From Sinorhizobium terangae (GTDB lineage: Bacteria > Pseudomonadota > Alphaproteobacteria > Rhizobiales > Rhizobiaceae): a DNA stretch of 55,878 bases. Shown here piece by piece: positions 18,555 through 27,411 of the stretch. The position numbers were made by a program, and so were the translations under genes. The stretch lies in contig NZ_WITC01000101.1 in assembly GCF_009601505.1 (NCBI RefSeq), forward strand, positions 1 to 55,878, written 5' to 3'. Numbering within the stretch: the stretch's first letter is position 1; every line of letters begins with the position of its first letter. The notes beneath the pieces are model-generated. The model searched no databases and was not told where the DNA came from. It was given only the letters and a program-made list of their open reading frames with translations.

Positions 18555-18607
18555 TTGGAGAACGTGACCGGGTGCTTGACCGGCGGCTAAATAGATCACG
18601 ACACGAG

Positions 18608-18640
18608 AAAAAGGCTTGCCGGACGAAGTCCGCAAGCCTT
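18608..18640 (-). terminator. rpmB terminator
   Basis: On the minus strand AAGGCTTGCGGAC pairs with GTCCGGCAAGCCTT around a short TTC loop (about 12 paired bases, one bulge), then TTTTT. It lies 28 bp after the rpmB stop. A textbook intrinsic terminator. Confidence 0.85.
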
Positions 18641-18668
18641 CAAGTCTTGTCGGAAGAGCTGGCGCCGA

Positions 18669-18959
18669 TCAGGCTGCTTCAGCGGTCTTCTTGACGATCT
18701 GGCGGCGCAACAGGCGAGCGCGCATGCTCAGCTCGTTCTCGTCAGCCTTCAGCAGGAAAGCGTCGAGGCCACCGCGGTGTTCGACCGAGCGGAGAGCGGC
18801 TGCGGAAACGCGCAGGCGGAAGCGCTGGCCGAGAGCATCGGAAATCAGCGTGACGTTGCACAGGTTCGGGAGGAACTTGCGCTTGGTCTTGTTGTTGGCG
18901 TGGCTGACATTGTGGCCCGACTGGACGCCCTTGCCGGTCAATTCGCAACTACGGGACAT
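18669..18959 (-). CDS. rpmB: 50S ribosomal protein L28
   Basis: A 96-residue L28 with the alphaproteobacterial start [20 protein letters not shown] and the core [13 protein letters not shown]. The start at ATG 18959 is set by this N-terminus; the frame is open further upstream but that part is not homologous. L28 is a small basic protein of the large ribosomal subunit. It has its own promoter (19055-19083) and terminator (18608-18640), so it is monocistronic. Confidence 0.96.
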   Translation of the reverse strand: MSRSCELTGKGVQSGHNVSHANNKTKRKFLPNLCNVTLISDALGQRFRLRVSAAALRSVEHRGGLDAFLLKADENELSMRARLLRRQIVKKTAEAA

Positions 18960-19054
18960 GGTACACCTATTCTCTTTATCGCCGCCGGACAATGCGGTAG
19001 CGGGCCCAGAGCCCAGGCCGCGTTCCTGTTGGCCATTATTGGAAAGTCGCGGTT

Positions 19055-19083
19055 CTATAGTCACAGAAGGCCTGCCAGTCAAG
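19055..19083 (-). promoter_or_regulatory. rpmB promoter
   Basis: On the minus strand CTTGAC (19083-19078), a 17-base spacer, and CTATAG (19060-19055). This is almost the consensus S. meliloti sigma-70 promoter. The -10 lies 96 bases upstream of the rpmB ATG, leaving a leader of roughly 85-90 nt. Confidence 0.8.
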
Positions 19084-19099
19084 CCAAACACTGCGCATT

Positions 19100-19174
19100 C
19101 TAGAAAAACCGCAACGCGATCGCTGCCGCCGCTACAATAATCTCTCCCGATACCCATTCCAAGCCGTTGCTCAC
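19100..19174 (-). CDS. Possible 24-residue hydrophobic peptide upstream of rpmB
   Basis: GTG at 19174 has AGGAG about 10 bases upstream and opens a frame of 24 codons ending at 19100. The second half ([14 protein letters not shown]) is hydrophobic enough for a membrane segment. The region between rpmB and the DUF3108 gene otherwise has no gene, and the frame stops just upstream of the rpmB promoter. I do not recognise the peptide. It could be chance; conservation in related genomes would decide. Confidence 0.25.
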   Translation of the reverse strand: MSNGLEWVSGEIIVAAAAIALRFF

Positions 19175-19272
19175 TGCGCTATTTCTCCTGAACGCCGTGC
19201 AACGAAAAGGTGCCGCCTGTTCTCCTTGCGGCTGGCCGGATTTTGAGCAATTGGCGCAAAAAAAGCCGCAAA

Positions 19273-19301
19273 CCCCTTGCATCCCAGAGGATTGCAAGGG
19301 G
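19273..19301. other. Strong hairpin upstream of the DUF3108 gene
   Basis: CCCCTTGCATCC pairs with GGATTGCAAGGGG (12 pairs, one bulged A, CAGA loop), 24 bases before the ATG at 19326. On the minus strand it is followed by TTTGCGGCTTTTTTT, so it could terminate a short minus-strand transcript. On the plus strand it would sit in the DUF3108 leader. The rest of 19175-19272 shows nothing else I can support. Confidence 0.5.
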
Positions 19302-19325
19302 CAAGGAAACGACAGGTCTTCGGGC

Positions 19326-20102
19326 ATGAACAGGCGCAATGGCTTCCGGGCATCAGCATTGCTGGCTGCCACGATGTTTTCCACAACATCGGTAGCTGCA
19401 GATATCGCACATCAAACGGATTACAGCATTTCGCTTGCCGGCTTACCCCTGGCGCGCGCCACTTTCCATACAGAACTCGTAAAGAATCGCTACACGATTT
19501 CCGGCACGCTGAATTCCGCCGGACTCGTCGACATCATCAGCCGCACGTCCGGCCAGACGCGCGTTTCCGGTGTGATCGCGAATGATCATCTGCGCGCCTC
19601 GCAATATTCCATGTCCTATCGCAGCGGCAGGAAATCGCGCGCAATCAGCGTGACCTTCCGGAACGGCAATGTCGTACGCGCGAGCATGACCCCGAAACGC
19701 AACCCGCTTCCGAAGAACTGGGTGCCGGTGACGAGCCGCGACATGCGCAACGTACTGGACCCGCTTTCCGGGCTGATCATTCCGGGGAAAAACAGGGTTT
19801 GCCCCAACACGCTGCCGATCTTCGATGGCGAATCGCGGCTCGACATCAAGCTCTCGCCCAAGGGGACCCGAAGCTTCAAGACCAGAGGATTCGAGGGCGA
19901 AGTCATCGTCTGTGGTGTCCGCTTCGTTCCAAGAGCGGGATACAGGAAGGGGCGCGAGGACGTCGAATATCTGCGCCGGCTGGAGACGATGGAGGTCTGG
20001 TTCGCAAGGGCCGAGGCCGTCGATGTCTATGCCCCGGTTTATGTCCGCATCCCGACGAAGCTTGGTCCGGTAACCGTTTCCGCGACGCGATTCGGCGGGT
20101 GA
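19326..20102 (+). CDS. DUF3108 domain-containing secreted protein
   Basis: A 258-residue protein with a signal peptide of about 24 residues (LLAATMFSTTSVAA). The mature part is beta-rich: DYSISLAGLPLARATF near the start and IRFVPRAGYRKGR/VYVRIPTKLGPVTVSATRF near the end are typical of DUF3108, thought to be a periplasmic beta-barrel-like or lipid-binding fold. Function is unknown. The start at 19326 is chosen because it begins the signal peptide; the frame is open for 53 more codons upstream but that part crosses the hairpin at 19273. Divergent from rpmB. Confidence 0.8.
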   Translation: MNRRNGFRASALLAATMFSTTSVAADIAHQTDYSISLAGLPLARATFHTELVKNRYTISGTLNSAGLVDIISRTSGQTRVSGVIANDHLRASQYSMSYRSGRKSRAISVTFRNGNVVRASMTPKRNPLPKNWVPVTSRDMRNVLDPLSGLIIPGKNRVCPNTLPIFDGESRLDIKLSPKGTRSFKTRGFEGEVIVCGVRFVPRAGYRKGREDVEYLRRLETMEVWFARAEAVDVYAPVYVRIPTKLGPVTVSATRFGG

Positions 20103-20209
20103 TCAATCCCGAAAATTCTCTTCCGTCCGTCGCAAACGGACGCTAACTATGCAATGCATGATTGATTTGACGCGGCTTTCACGCACGTGAGCCGGGCGTG
20201 GGGGCAGGA

Positions 20210-21100
20210 ATGAAATTCAAGGCAACCTTGATCGGTTTTGCCGCGATCCTGATGTGGTCGCTGCTGGCGCTCTTTACCGCCGCTTCGGGCAAAATGCCGC
20301 CGTTCCAGCTATCAGCAATCTGTTTCCTCATCGGTAGCCTGCCGGGCATCGTGGTGCTTGCGCTGAAGCCGGAGCGATTGAAGCTGCTGAAGCAGCCGGC
20401 CAAGGTCTGGATCACCGGCATTGCCGGGCTTTTCGGCTATCACTTTCTCTATTTCACCGCGCTTCGCAACGCGCCGGCCGTCGAGGCGGGCCTGATTGCC
20501 TACCTCTGGCCGCTGCTGATCGTGGTCGGCTCGACGCTGCTGCCGGGCGAGAAGCTTCGCTGGAACCACATCGCCGGCGCACTGGCGGGACTTGTCGGCA
20601 CGATCCTGATCGTCGCCGGCAATGGCGTCGCCTTCGATGAGGCCTATACGCTCGGTTACGGCGCGGCATTCCTCTGCGCGTTAACGTGGTCGGGCTATTC
20701 CCTGCTGACGCGCCGCTTCGAAGCGGTCTCGACCGATGTCGTCACCGGTTTCTGCCTTGCGACGTCCATCCTTTCCTTCCTCTGCCATCTCGGTCTCGAA
20801 ACGACAGTATGGCCGGAGACGGCTTTCGAGTGGCTGGCGGTTGCCGGACTTGGCCTCTTGCCGGTCGGCGCGGCTTTCTATGCCTGGGACTTCGGTGTGA
20901 AGAACGGAGACATCCAGCTTCTCGGCGTTGCCAGCTATGCCGCACCGGTTCTCTCGACGCTCGTCCTGATCCTGTTCGGCTTTGCGGACCCCTCCTGGCG
21001 TATTGCCGCCGCCTGCCTGCTCGTGACCGGCGGCGCCGTGCTGGCTGCGAGAGACATGATCTTTCGCAAGAGGATCGCTGTACCGCAGCCGGCGGAATAG
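20210..21100 (+). CDS. EamA/DMT superfamily transporter
   Basis: A 296-residue protein with ten hydrophobic segments forming two EamA repeats. The start is ATG 20210 with GGGGCAGGA directly upstream; an in-frame GTG four codons earlier is less likely. Family members export amino acids, aromatic compounds or other metabolites; the substrate cannot be told. Length and topology match YddG/RhaT-like drug-metabolite transporters. A small hairpin (20125-20143) lies between it and the DUF3108 stop. It is followed by a palindromic element. Confidence 0.85.
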   Translation: MKFKATLIGFAAILMWSLLALFTAASGKMPPFQLSAICFLIGSLPGIVVLALKPERLKLLKQPAKVWITGIAGLFGYHFLYFTALRNAPAVEAGLIAYLWPLLIVVGSTLLPGEKLRWNHIAGALAGLVGTILIVAGNGVAFDEAYTLGYGAAFLCALTWSGYSLLTRRFEAVSTDVVTGFCLATSILSFLCHLGLETTVWPETAFEWLAVAGLGLLPVGAAFYAWDFGVKNGDIQLLGVASYAAPVLSTLVLILFGFADPSWRIAAACLLVTGGAVLAARDMIFRKRIAVPQPAE

Positions 21101-21107
21101 GTGCAAG

Positions 21108-21230
21108 GAAGCCCCTTCCTAACCCTCGAGGAGAGGGGGCTTCTGGACGGGGCGCTGCCTCGAATCTCCTTCGCCCCGCTCGCGGGGAGAAGGTGGCCGG
21201 CAGGCCGGATGAGGGGCGGAGACGGAAACC
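21108..21230. repeat. Palindromic intergenic element with two hairpins
   Basis: GAAGCCCC (21108-21115) pairs with GGGGCTTC (21136-21143). A second hairpin CCTTCGCCCCG/CGGGGAGAAGG lies at about 21168-21193, followed by GGCCGGCAGGCCGG. It fills the gap between the convergent EamA and cupin genes and may also act as a bidirectional terminator. It resembles dispersed rhizobial palindromes. Confidence 0.6.
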
Positions 21231-21240
21231 CTGTCTTTCC

Positions 21241-21681
21241 TCATTCCTCAGGCGGCTGCCAGTCGGCTGCCGCCATTTCGAAGGCGGAAAAGTCGAATCC
21301 GGGCGCTACCGTGCAGCCGACGAGCGTCCAGTCTCCGAGCGAGGCGGCCGACTGCCACCAGTTGGCGCGAACGACGCGTTGCGGCCTTTCGCCCTCAAGC
21401 AGATCCGGCCCAAGCCGGAAGCGTGAGGCCGGCTTGCCCGGCTCGGCGATGCTGAGTTCGAGAGGGGCGCCCGCATAGTAGTGCCAGATCTCGGCCGCGT
21501 CGCGCACGCGATGCCAGTGCGAGCGCTCGCCCTTTTCGAGCAGATAGTAGATTGCCGTCGAATGGCTGCGTGGCGCGCCACTGTCGCGGAAGGTCTCCAC
21601 GTACCAGCCGCCCTCCGGATGCCTCGCCAACCCAAGCGCGTCGACAATTGCGGCCGGCGTCAGGTGCCGCGAGACGTCCAT
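21241..21681 (-). CDS. Cupin domain protein, DUF985 type
   Basis: A 146-residue single cupin. The DUF985 signature EGGWYVETFRD (about residues 23-33), then STAIYYLL and SHWHRV with HYYAGAPLEL, gives the usual beta-barrel with a possible metal site at the His residues. Function unknown; some relatives are epimerase-like sugar-binding cupins. Its ATG overlaps the gloB stop (TGATG at 21681), so it is translated with gloB. Confidence 0.85.
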   Translation of the reverse strand: MDVSRHLTPAAIVDALGLARHPEGGWYVETFRDSGAPRSHSTAIYYLLEKGERSHWHRVRDAAEIWHYYAGAPLELSIAEPGKPASRFRLGPDLLEGERPQRVVRANWWQSAASLGDWTLVGCTVAPGFDFSAFEMAAADWQPPEE

Positions 21682-22451
21682 CAGAAATTATCCTTGCGCT
21701 TGCGGATCTCTGCAAACACCTCCGCATCGCTCGCGCTCTCCATGGCAAGATGCTTGCGGATCTTCTGGTCGCCTGCGCGAAGGAATGGATTGGTCCGCTT
21801 TTCGAGGCCGATCGTCGTTGGTGCGGTGAAACCGCCGTCCGAGCGCGTCTCCTCGATTTCGGCGGCACGCGTCTTGAGCGCTGTATTTTCGGGGTCGATC
21901 GTCACGGCGAAATGCGCATTGGCGAGCGTGTACTCGTGGCCGAAATAGACGGCGGTGTCGTCCGGGAGCGCCATCAGCCGGTTCAGCGATTGCCACATCG
22001 TCTCGGCCGTTCCCTCGAACAGCCGCCCGCAGCCGAGCGCAAACAGCGTGTCCGCTGCAAACAGCAGCTTATCCTTCGGGAAATGGAAGCAGATGTGGCC
22101 CGCGGTATGTCCCGGCGTTTCGATGACCTCGACCGGGTGCCCGGCAAAATCGAAACGGTCCCCTTGGCCGACGCTCCTGTCGAGGCCAGGGATCTTAGAT
22201 GCCTCGCCTTTTGGCCCGATGATCGTGACGCCGAAGCGCTCCTTCAGGCTGACATTCGCCGCCACGTGGTCGCCGTGGTGATGGGTCGTAAGGATATGCG
22301 TGAGGCGCCAGCTCCGCCGCTCGAGCGCCTCGAGGATCGGCCGTTCTTCCGGAGCATCGATCGATGCCGTCGCACCGCTTGCCGGATCATGGAGAAGCAC
22401 ACCAAAATTATCGGTGCGGCAGAGGAAGAGGTCGAGTTCGAGCGCGGCCAT
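21681..22451 (-). CDS. gloB: Hydroxyacylglutathione hydrolase (glyoxalase II)
   Basis: A 256-residue metallo-beta-lactamase-fold enzyme. The binuclear metal motif THHHGDH is at residues 56-62, with HTAGH, then AADTLF and FGHEYT supplying further ligands. A C-terminal glutathione-binding domain ends in NPFLRAGD and [13 protein letters not shown], which is specific to GloB. It hydrolyses S-lactoylglutathione to lactate and glutathione, the second step of methylglyoxal detoxification. Divergent from the methyltransferase at 22562, and coupled to the DUF985 cupin. Confidence 0.94.
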   Translation of the reverse strand: MAALELDLFLCRTDNFGVLLHDPASGATASIDAPEERPILEALERRSWRLTHILTTHHHGDHVAANVSLKERFGVTIIGPKGEASKIPGLDRSVGQGDRFDFAGHPVEVIETPGHTAGHICFHFPKDKLLFAADTLFALGCGRLFEGTAETMWQSLNRLMALPDDTAVYFGHEYTLANAHFAVTIDPENTALKTRAAEIEETRSDGGFTAPTTIGLEKRTNPFLRAGDQKIRKHLAMESASDAEVFAEIRKRKDNF

Positions 22452-22561
22452 GATGAGGTCCTCCGATCGGGCGTGACGCGGGATGCGGGCGAAGCCACGC
22501 CCATCCCGCTCCAGCGGAATGTAGCGAGGCTCGCCTTGAAGTCTACCGTTCCAAAGCTAAC

Positions 22562-23335
22562 ATGTTGGCCATGCACACGGATATCGTCGATCTTCGCCAA
22601 TTTTATCATTCCGAGCTGGGCCGGATGGCGGAGCATTCCGTCAGCATGGCGCTCTCCTCGGTTTGGGCGCGATTGCCTGAGGAGCGGCTCGTCGGTCTCG
22701 GCTATGCCGTGCCCTATCTCGAACGATTCCGCGCCGACACCGAGCGGACCTTCGCCTTCATGCCGGCGGGGCAGGGCGCGGTGAATTGGCCTGTCGCGGA
22801 ATTGTCTTCGACCGCGCTGGTCTTCGACGAGGAACTGCCGCTGCCGGACGCCTCGATCGACCGCGTGCTGATGGTCCATTCGCTGGAATTCGCTGAAAGC
22901 CCCCGCGAAACGATGAAGGAAATCTGGCGCGTTCTCGCGCCCGGCGGCCGATTGGTGATCGTCGTGCCGAATCGTCGCGGCGTCTGGGCGCGGATGGAGC
23001 ACACGCCCTTCGGCTCGGGACGGCCCTATTCGCGCGGCCAGTTGACGGCGCTCCTGCGCGAGACAAATTTCACGCCCGGCGCCACTTCCGAGGCGCTGTT
23101 CTTTCCGCCATCGAAGCGCAAGGTCGTTCTCCGTTTGCGACGCAGCCTGGAGCGGTTCGGCCGTTCGTTGTGGCCTGTGTTTTCCGGAGTGATCATCGTG
23201 GAGGCGCAAAAACGGCTCTATCAGGGCCTGCCGGTCGCTGTCCGCGCCTCGCGCCGGGTCTTCGTGCCGGTGCTGGCGCCGCATGGCGTGCCGAGCACGC
23301 GCACCCAGCCGGTGCTGCCGACCACGGTGCTGTAG
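22562..23335 (+). CDS. Class I SAM-dependent methyltransferase
   Basis: A 257-residue protein. The Methyltransferase_11-like core shows [18 protein letters not shown] (about residues 97-114) and [19 protein letters not shown] (about 119-137), the usual post-motif region. The glycine-rich motif I near the N-terminus is poorly conserved, so SAM binding may be altered. The substrate is unknown. Start is ATG 22562 or 22571. Divergent from gloB, with 110 bp between; an arrangement seen often in rhizobia as I recall it. Confidence 0.8.
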   Translation: MLAMHTDIVDLRQFYHSELGRMAEHSVSMALSSVWARLPEERLVGLGYAVPYLERFRADTERTFAFMPAGQGAVNWPVAELSSTALVFDEELPLPDASIDRVLMVHSLEFAESPRETMKEIWRVLAPGGRLVIVVPNRRGVWARMEHTPFGSGRPYSRGQLTALLRETNFTPGATSEALFFPPSKRKVVLRLRRSLERFGRSLWPVFSGVIIVEAQKRLYQGLPVAVRASRRVFVPVLAPHGVPSTRTQPVLPTTVL

Positions 23336-23353
23336 TCGCGTGGGCTTGCCGCA

Positions 23354-23382
23354 CTCGACAAATTTCCTCCGCCCCGCTATTG
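23354..23382 (+). promoter_or_regulatory. Candidate promoter for hisC-tyrC
   Basis: CTCGAC at 23354-23359, 17 bases, then CTATTG at 23377-23382, three mismatches from CTTGAC-N17-CTATAT in total. It is 35 bases upstream of the hisC ATG. Confidence 0.4.
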
Positions 23383-23417
23383 GCTTGGCCACATTTCCTC
23401 CCGTGAAAGCCGATCCG

Positions 23418-24524
23418 ATGAACCTTGTTTCAAAGAGCCCGCAGCCGCGTTCCGGTATTCTGGACATTGCCGCCTATGTGCCAGGCAACGAACATGCGCC
23501 GGGTGTTGCCAAGGTCCACAAGCTTTCGTCGAACGAAACACCGCTCGGCGCCAGCCCGCACGCGATCGAGGCGTTCCAGAAGGCGGCTTTCAATCTCGAA
23601 CGGTATCCGGACGGTCAGGCGCATGCGCTGAAGGATGCGATCGCTGCGGTTCACGGCCTCAACCCGGCCAATATCGTTTGCGGCAACGGTTCCGACGAGC
23701 TGCTCGGGCTTATCTGCCACACCTATCTCGGCCCGGGCGACGAGGGGATCATCACCGAGCACGGCTTCCTCGTCTACAAGATCCAGATCATGGCGGCGGG
23801 CGCCACTGCGGTTACGGTCAAGGAAAAGGACGCGCATGTCGATGTCGACGCGATCCTCGCTGCAGTGACAGAGCGGACGAAGATCGTCTTCATCGCCAAT
23901 CCGGCCAACCCGACAGGCACGTATATCCCCGTGGACGAGGTCCGCCGGCTGCATGCGAGTCTTCCCTCCGGCGTGTTGCTGGTGCTGGACGCTGCCTATG
24001 CGGAATATGTCCGGCGCAACGATTACGAGGCGGGCCTCGAACTGGTGTCGGCCAATCGCAACGTCGTGATGACGCGGACGTTCTCGAAGATCTACGGGCT
24101 CGCCGGGCTTCGCATCGGCTGGATGTTTGCCCCGCATGAGATCGTGGACGCCGTGGACCGTGTGCGTGGCCCGTTCAATCTCAATGCGCCGGCGATCGCC
24201 GCCGGGGCGGCAGCGATCCGCGACCAGGCCTTTGTTGCCGCGGCGGTCGATCACAATCTTACCTGGCTCGCAAAGGTCACTGCGGCCTTGCAGGGAATCG
24301 GTCTGCGGGTGACGCCTTCGGTCACCAACTTCGTGCTGATCCATTTTCCGGAGACGGGCGGCAAATCGGCCGAGGACGCTGATGCGTTCCTGACGGCTCG
24401 CGGCTTCATCCTGCGCGCCGTGCGCGCTTATGGTTTTCCCAATGCGCTCCGCATGACCATCGGTTCCGAGGAAGCGAACGAAGGCGTCATCGCCGCACTG
24501 ACTGAATTCATGGGACAAGAATGA
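23418..24524 (+). CDS. hisC: Histidinol-phosphate / aromatic aminotransferase (HisC family)
   Basis: A 368-residue fold-type I PLP enzyme. [17 protein letters not shown] (PLP-binding Asp and Tyr) and the Schiff-base lysine motif [15 protein letters not shown] are present. Start at ATG 23418 gives the usual N-terminus; the frame opens earlier without homology. HisC makes L-histidinol phosphate from imidazole acetol phosphate; many HisC proteins also transaminate phenylalanine and tyrosine precursors. Coupling to tyrC by an ATGA overlap suggests the aromatic role here. Confidence 0.92.
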   Translation: MNLVSKSPQPRSGILDIAAYVPGNEHAPGVAKVHKLSSNETPLGASPHAIEAFQKAAFNLERYPDGQAHALKDAIAAVHGLNPANIVCGNGSDELLGLICHTYLGPGDEGIITEHGFLVYKIQIMAAGATAVTVKEKDAHVDVDAILAAVTERTKIVFIANPANPTGTYIPVDEVRRLHASLPSGVLLVLDAAYAEYVRRNDYEAGLELVSANRNVVMTRTFSKIYGLAGLRIGWMFAPHEIVDAVDRVRGPFNLNAPAIAAGAAAIRDQAFVAAAVDHNLTWLAKVTAALQGIGLRVTPSVTNFVLIHFPETGGKSAEDADAFLTARGFILRAVRAYGFPNALRMTIGSEEANEGVIAALTEFMGQE

Positions 24525-25447
24525 TGGCTCAACAGTTCGAAACGATCGCCCTCGTCGGCATTGGCCTGATCGGATCGTCGATCGCCCGGGAAATTCGCGA
24601 GAAGCAGCTTGCCGGTACGCTCGTCGTTTCGACGCGGAGTGCTGCGACGCTCGCCCGGGCGGAGCAGCTCGGCCTTGGCGACCGCTACATGCTTTCGGCA
24701 GCCGAGGCCGTCAAGGATGCCGACCTCGTCGTCGTTTCGGTGCCGGTCGGCGCTTCCGGTGCCGTCGCTGCTGAAATCGCCGCGCATCTGAAGCCCGGCG
24801 CGATTGTTACCGATGTCGGTTCGACGAAGGGCTCGGTCATCGCACAGATGGCGCCGCACCTGCCCGACACGGTCCATTTCGTCCCCGGCCACCCGATCGC
24901 GGGCACCGAGCATTCCGGCCCGGACGCCGGCTTCGTCGGACTTTTCCGCGGACGCTGGTGCATCCTGACGCCGCTACCCGGTGCCGATGAAGAGGCCGTC
25001 GCAAAGCTCAGGTTTTTCTGGGAGACGATGGGCTCGATGGTCGACGAGATGGATCCGGAGCACCACGACAAGGTGCTGGCGATCGTCTCGCACGTTCCGC
25101 ACATCATCGCCTACAACATCGTCGGCACGGCAGATGACCTCGAAGCGGTCACCGAGTCCGAGGTCATCAAATATTCGGCGTCGGGCTTCCGCGATTTCAC
25201 GCGCCTCGCCGCCTCGGACCCGACCATGTGGCGTGACGTTTGCCTGCACAACAAGGACGCGATCCTGGAAATGCTCGCCCGCTTTTCCGAGGACCTTGCA
25301 TACCTGCAGCGAGCCATCCGCTGGGGCGACGGCGACAAGCTGTTCGACCTCTTTACCCGCACGCGGGCAATCCGCCGCTCGATCATCCAGGCGGGCCAGG
25401 ATACGGCCATGCCGGATTTCGGCCGGCACGCAATGGATCCCAAATAA
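24521..25447 (+). CDS. tyrC: Prephenate / cyclohexadienyl (arogenate) dehydrogenase
   Basis: A 308-residue TyrA-family dehydrogenase. The NAD(P)-binding [10 protein letters not shown] is near residues 13-22, and [12 protein letters not shown], with the substrate-binding HxxxGTE pattern, is near residue 125. It oxidatively decarboxylates prephenate or arogenate towards tyrosine. The first ATG overlaps the hisC stop (ATGATG: 24521 and 24524 are both possible starts). No ACT or chorismate mutase domain is present. The gene ends 143 bp before the convergent DUF2125 gene. Confidence 0.92.
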   Translation: MMAQQFETIALVGIGLIGSSIAREIREKQLAGTLVVSTRSAATLARAEQLGLGDRYMLSAAEAVKDADLVVVSVPVGASGAVAAEIAAHLKPGAIVTDVGSTKGSVIAQMAPHLPDTVHFVPGHPIAGTEHSGPDAGFVGLFRGRWCILTPLPGADEEAVAKLRFFWETMGSMVDEMDPEHHDKVLAIVSHVPHIIAYNIVGTADDLEAVTESEVIKYSASGFRDFTRLAASDPTMWRDVCLHNKDAILEMLARFSEDLAYLQRAIRWGDGDKLFDLFTRTRAIRRSIIQAGQDTAMPDFGRHAMDPK

Positions 25448-25451
25448 TCGC

Positions 25452-25586
25452 CTACAGCGCCGCACGTCTTATCCGACGCACCAAGGACGCTGTAACTCTT
25501 TGATTCCACGCATCGTGCCTTCCGAAAATCGGGTCCGATTTTCGGGCCGATGCGCTAGTCGGCTACGATCTAAGGAAACATCAGGG
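25452..25586. repeat. Two-hairpin repeat, copy 3 (composite)
   Basis: Begins CTACAGCGCCGCACGTC with the first hairpin closed by GACGCTGTAA. The middle is replaced by a different palindrome (CCGAAAATCGG/CCGATTTTCGG, with GCATCG/CGATGC outside), and it ends with CTAAGGAAACATCAG. It lies between the convergent tyrC and DUF2125 stops and may work as a bidirectional terminator. Confidence 0.7.
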
Positions 25587-25590
25587 CTCT

Positions 25591-26604
25591 TCAGAGCGGC
25601 GGCAGCACGCCGACCGGGATGAAGGCCACGAAGGCAGTGCTATCGCGGACGTTGAGCTTCACCGTTGCCTCGTTCTTGCCGCCGGCAAGCGTTTTCAGCA
25701 TGTTGGCGATGTTGTTGATCAGGTCCGTTTCGTCCGGAACCACCTTCACGAGACTTGCCCGCCAGGCATCGATATTCATCATAGTCAGCGAGAATTCGCC
25801 GGAAATCAGGCCTTGATCATTCACCGAAAAGGGGCCCGAAAGCTTCGCGCTCATTCCGTCGCCCGCGTCAAGGGTCAAGTGACGCAGTTCGCCGCTGCTG
25901 CCGCGAAGCATGTGTTCGGAAAGGGCTCCCGCCTGCATCCACCCGGCCTTGCCGACGACAGTGACGTCCGCTGCGACATCGACCGGGGCGGCAAGGCTCG
26001 GCCCTTGTGCGGGGCGCAGATCGAGTTTCTCCACGCTCAGGGCGGCGTCGAGGTCTTCGCCGTTCTGGCGCAGGTGCATCTCGCCGTGGCTTGCGCCGAA
26101 ACCGAGGCTGTCGCCCGTCAACGGCCAACGCGCCGTTCCCGTGAGATTGTCATAGGCGATCGACGTACGGTCGAGGCCCGACATCGTCGCCTTGAGGCTC
26201 GCGTGCAGCAGCGTCCAATCGGCCGAGAGCGTCAGGCCGGGCGACATCCGGACCTCGGCGGGACCGTCGAGTTCGACGACGGCATGTCCCGGCTGATAGA
26301 CCTGGGCGGCCGTTCTCAAGGCGCCGAAGGATGCGGAGGCGCCGCGAAGATTGTCGTCGAGCCGCAGCTTGTCGCAGAAAAGGCCGATGCGGAACGGGAA
26401 ACCACGCACGTCCATCTCCGTGCACTCACCGCCAAGGCCGTTCGGCCGCTTTTCCGAGAGGTAGGTTGTCAGTCGTTTTTCAATCTGGTCCGCAGCAAAG
26501 AACCAGCCTGCAGAATAAATGCCGGCGGCGAGCACGATGCCCACTGTCAGCCAGAGAAATTTCTTGCCGGCTGGTGATCCGTTGGCGACATCGGTGACGG
26601 TCAT
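25591..26604 (-). CDS. DUF2125 domain membrane-anchored protein
   Basis: A 337-residue protein if it starts at ATG 26604; the open frame extends 14 codons further. One N-terminal membrane segment (about residues 16-37, FLWLTVGIVLAAGIYSAGWFF) is followed by a large periplasmic domain with repeated beta-strands. The ECTEMDVRGFPFRIGLFCDKLRL part (two cysteines, about residues 60-82) and FVAFIPVGVLPPL end match DUF2125, found mainly in Alphaproteobacteria. Function unknown. Convergent with tyrC. Confidence 0.82.
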   Translation of the reverse strand: MTVTDVANGSPAGKKFLWLTVGIVLAAGIYSAGWFFAADQIEKRLTTYLSEKRPNGLGGECTEMDVRGFPFRIGLFCDKLRLDDNLRGASASFGALRTAAQVYQPGHAVVELDGPAEVRMSPGLTLSADWTLLHASLKATMSGLDRTSIAYDNLTGTARWPLTGDSLGFGASHGEMHLRQNGEDLDAALSVEKLDLRPAQGPSLAAPVDVAADVTVVGKAGWMQAGALSEHMLRGSSGELRHLTLDAGDGMSAKLSGPFSVNDQGLISGEFSLTMMNIDAWRASLVKVVPDETDLINNIANMLKTLAGGKNEATVKLNVRDSTAFVAFIPVGVLPPL

Positions 26605-26856
26605 TCTAATCGCGTACTCCAATTGCTGCTGTGGCCGGGCCCCCATCGGACCATTGATCGAAGGCGGAAGGGATGGAAAAACGACCTGGCATTCTTTCTC
26701 ATTCCGTTCCGGGTGGCGGTTGCCGATCCTGCAAACTATTTTTCATTCCTGTGTATGGTTGCCGGCCTCCCCTTCCGTGTGCCGAAATAGTTTCGGCTTG
26801 ATCGATCACGACAGCGCTCGCGAATGGTTCAACACGTGGCAGGCGGCATGGATTAA

Positions 26857-27411
26857 ATGGCAGTTGATATGGACGAATTTTGGGTCTTTGGCTACGGGTC
26901 GTTGATGTGGAACCCGGGTTTCCGTTTTGAAGAGAAGTCGACGGCGCGCGCCTTCGGCTACCGACGTTCGCTGTGCGTGCGTTCATGGGTGCATCGCGGC
27001 ACGGAGCAGCGGCCCGGTCTCGTGCTCGGCCTTGACTATGGCGGCTCCTGCATCGGCACCGCATTCCGTGTTCCGGGAAGCGAAAAAGCCGACGTGATCG
27101 ACTATCTGCGCGAGCGTGAACTTGTAACCCATGTCTACAGAGAGCGGACCATGCCGGTCCAGCTTGCCGACGGACGCCGCGTGCCGGCACTTGCCTATGT
27201 GATCGACCGCGGCCACGCCCAATATGCCGGAGCACTCAGCGCGGCGGAAGCGGCAGAAACTGTTGCGACCGCCTCCGGCAAATCCGGGCCGAACATCGAA
27301 TACGTGCTCAACACGCTCGCGCATCTCCAGGAAATGGGTATCCGCGACCAGTGGCTGGAGGACGTCGTTGCAAGATTGACCGCGACGGGCGCGGTCGCAG
27401 TTCAAGCCTGA
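26857..27411 (+). CDS. Gamma-glutamylcyclotransferase (ChaC family)
   Basis: A 184-residue protein with the ChaC signature VFGYGSLMWNPGF at about residues 9-21 and RERELVTHVYRER, the region carrying the catalytic glutamate. Such enzymes cleave glutathione to 5-oxoproline and Cys-Gly. An ATG at 26869, four codons in, is an equal choice; neither has a clear ribosome site. It ends 10 bases inside the 3' end of plsC, which is on the other strand (27402-27411 overlap). Confidence 0.87.
   Translation: MAVDMDEFWVFGYGSLMWNPGFRFEEKSTARAFGYRRSLCVRSWVHRGTEQRPGLVLGLDYGGSCIGTAFRVPGSEKADVIDYLRERELVTHVYRERTMPVQLADGRRVPALAYVIDRGHAQYAGALSAAEAAETVATASGKSGPNIEYVLNTLAHLQEMGIRDQWLEDVVARLTATGAVAVQA

Noticed and set aside
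18529..18600. Canonical preQ1 riboswitch upstream of the VUT gene
   Set aside because: The A-rich tail and loop patterns of preQ1-I, and the larger layouts of the other classes, were not found.
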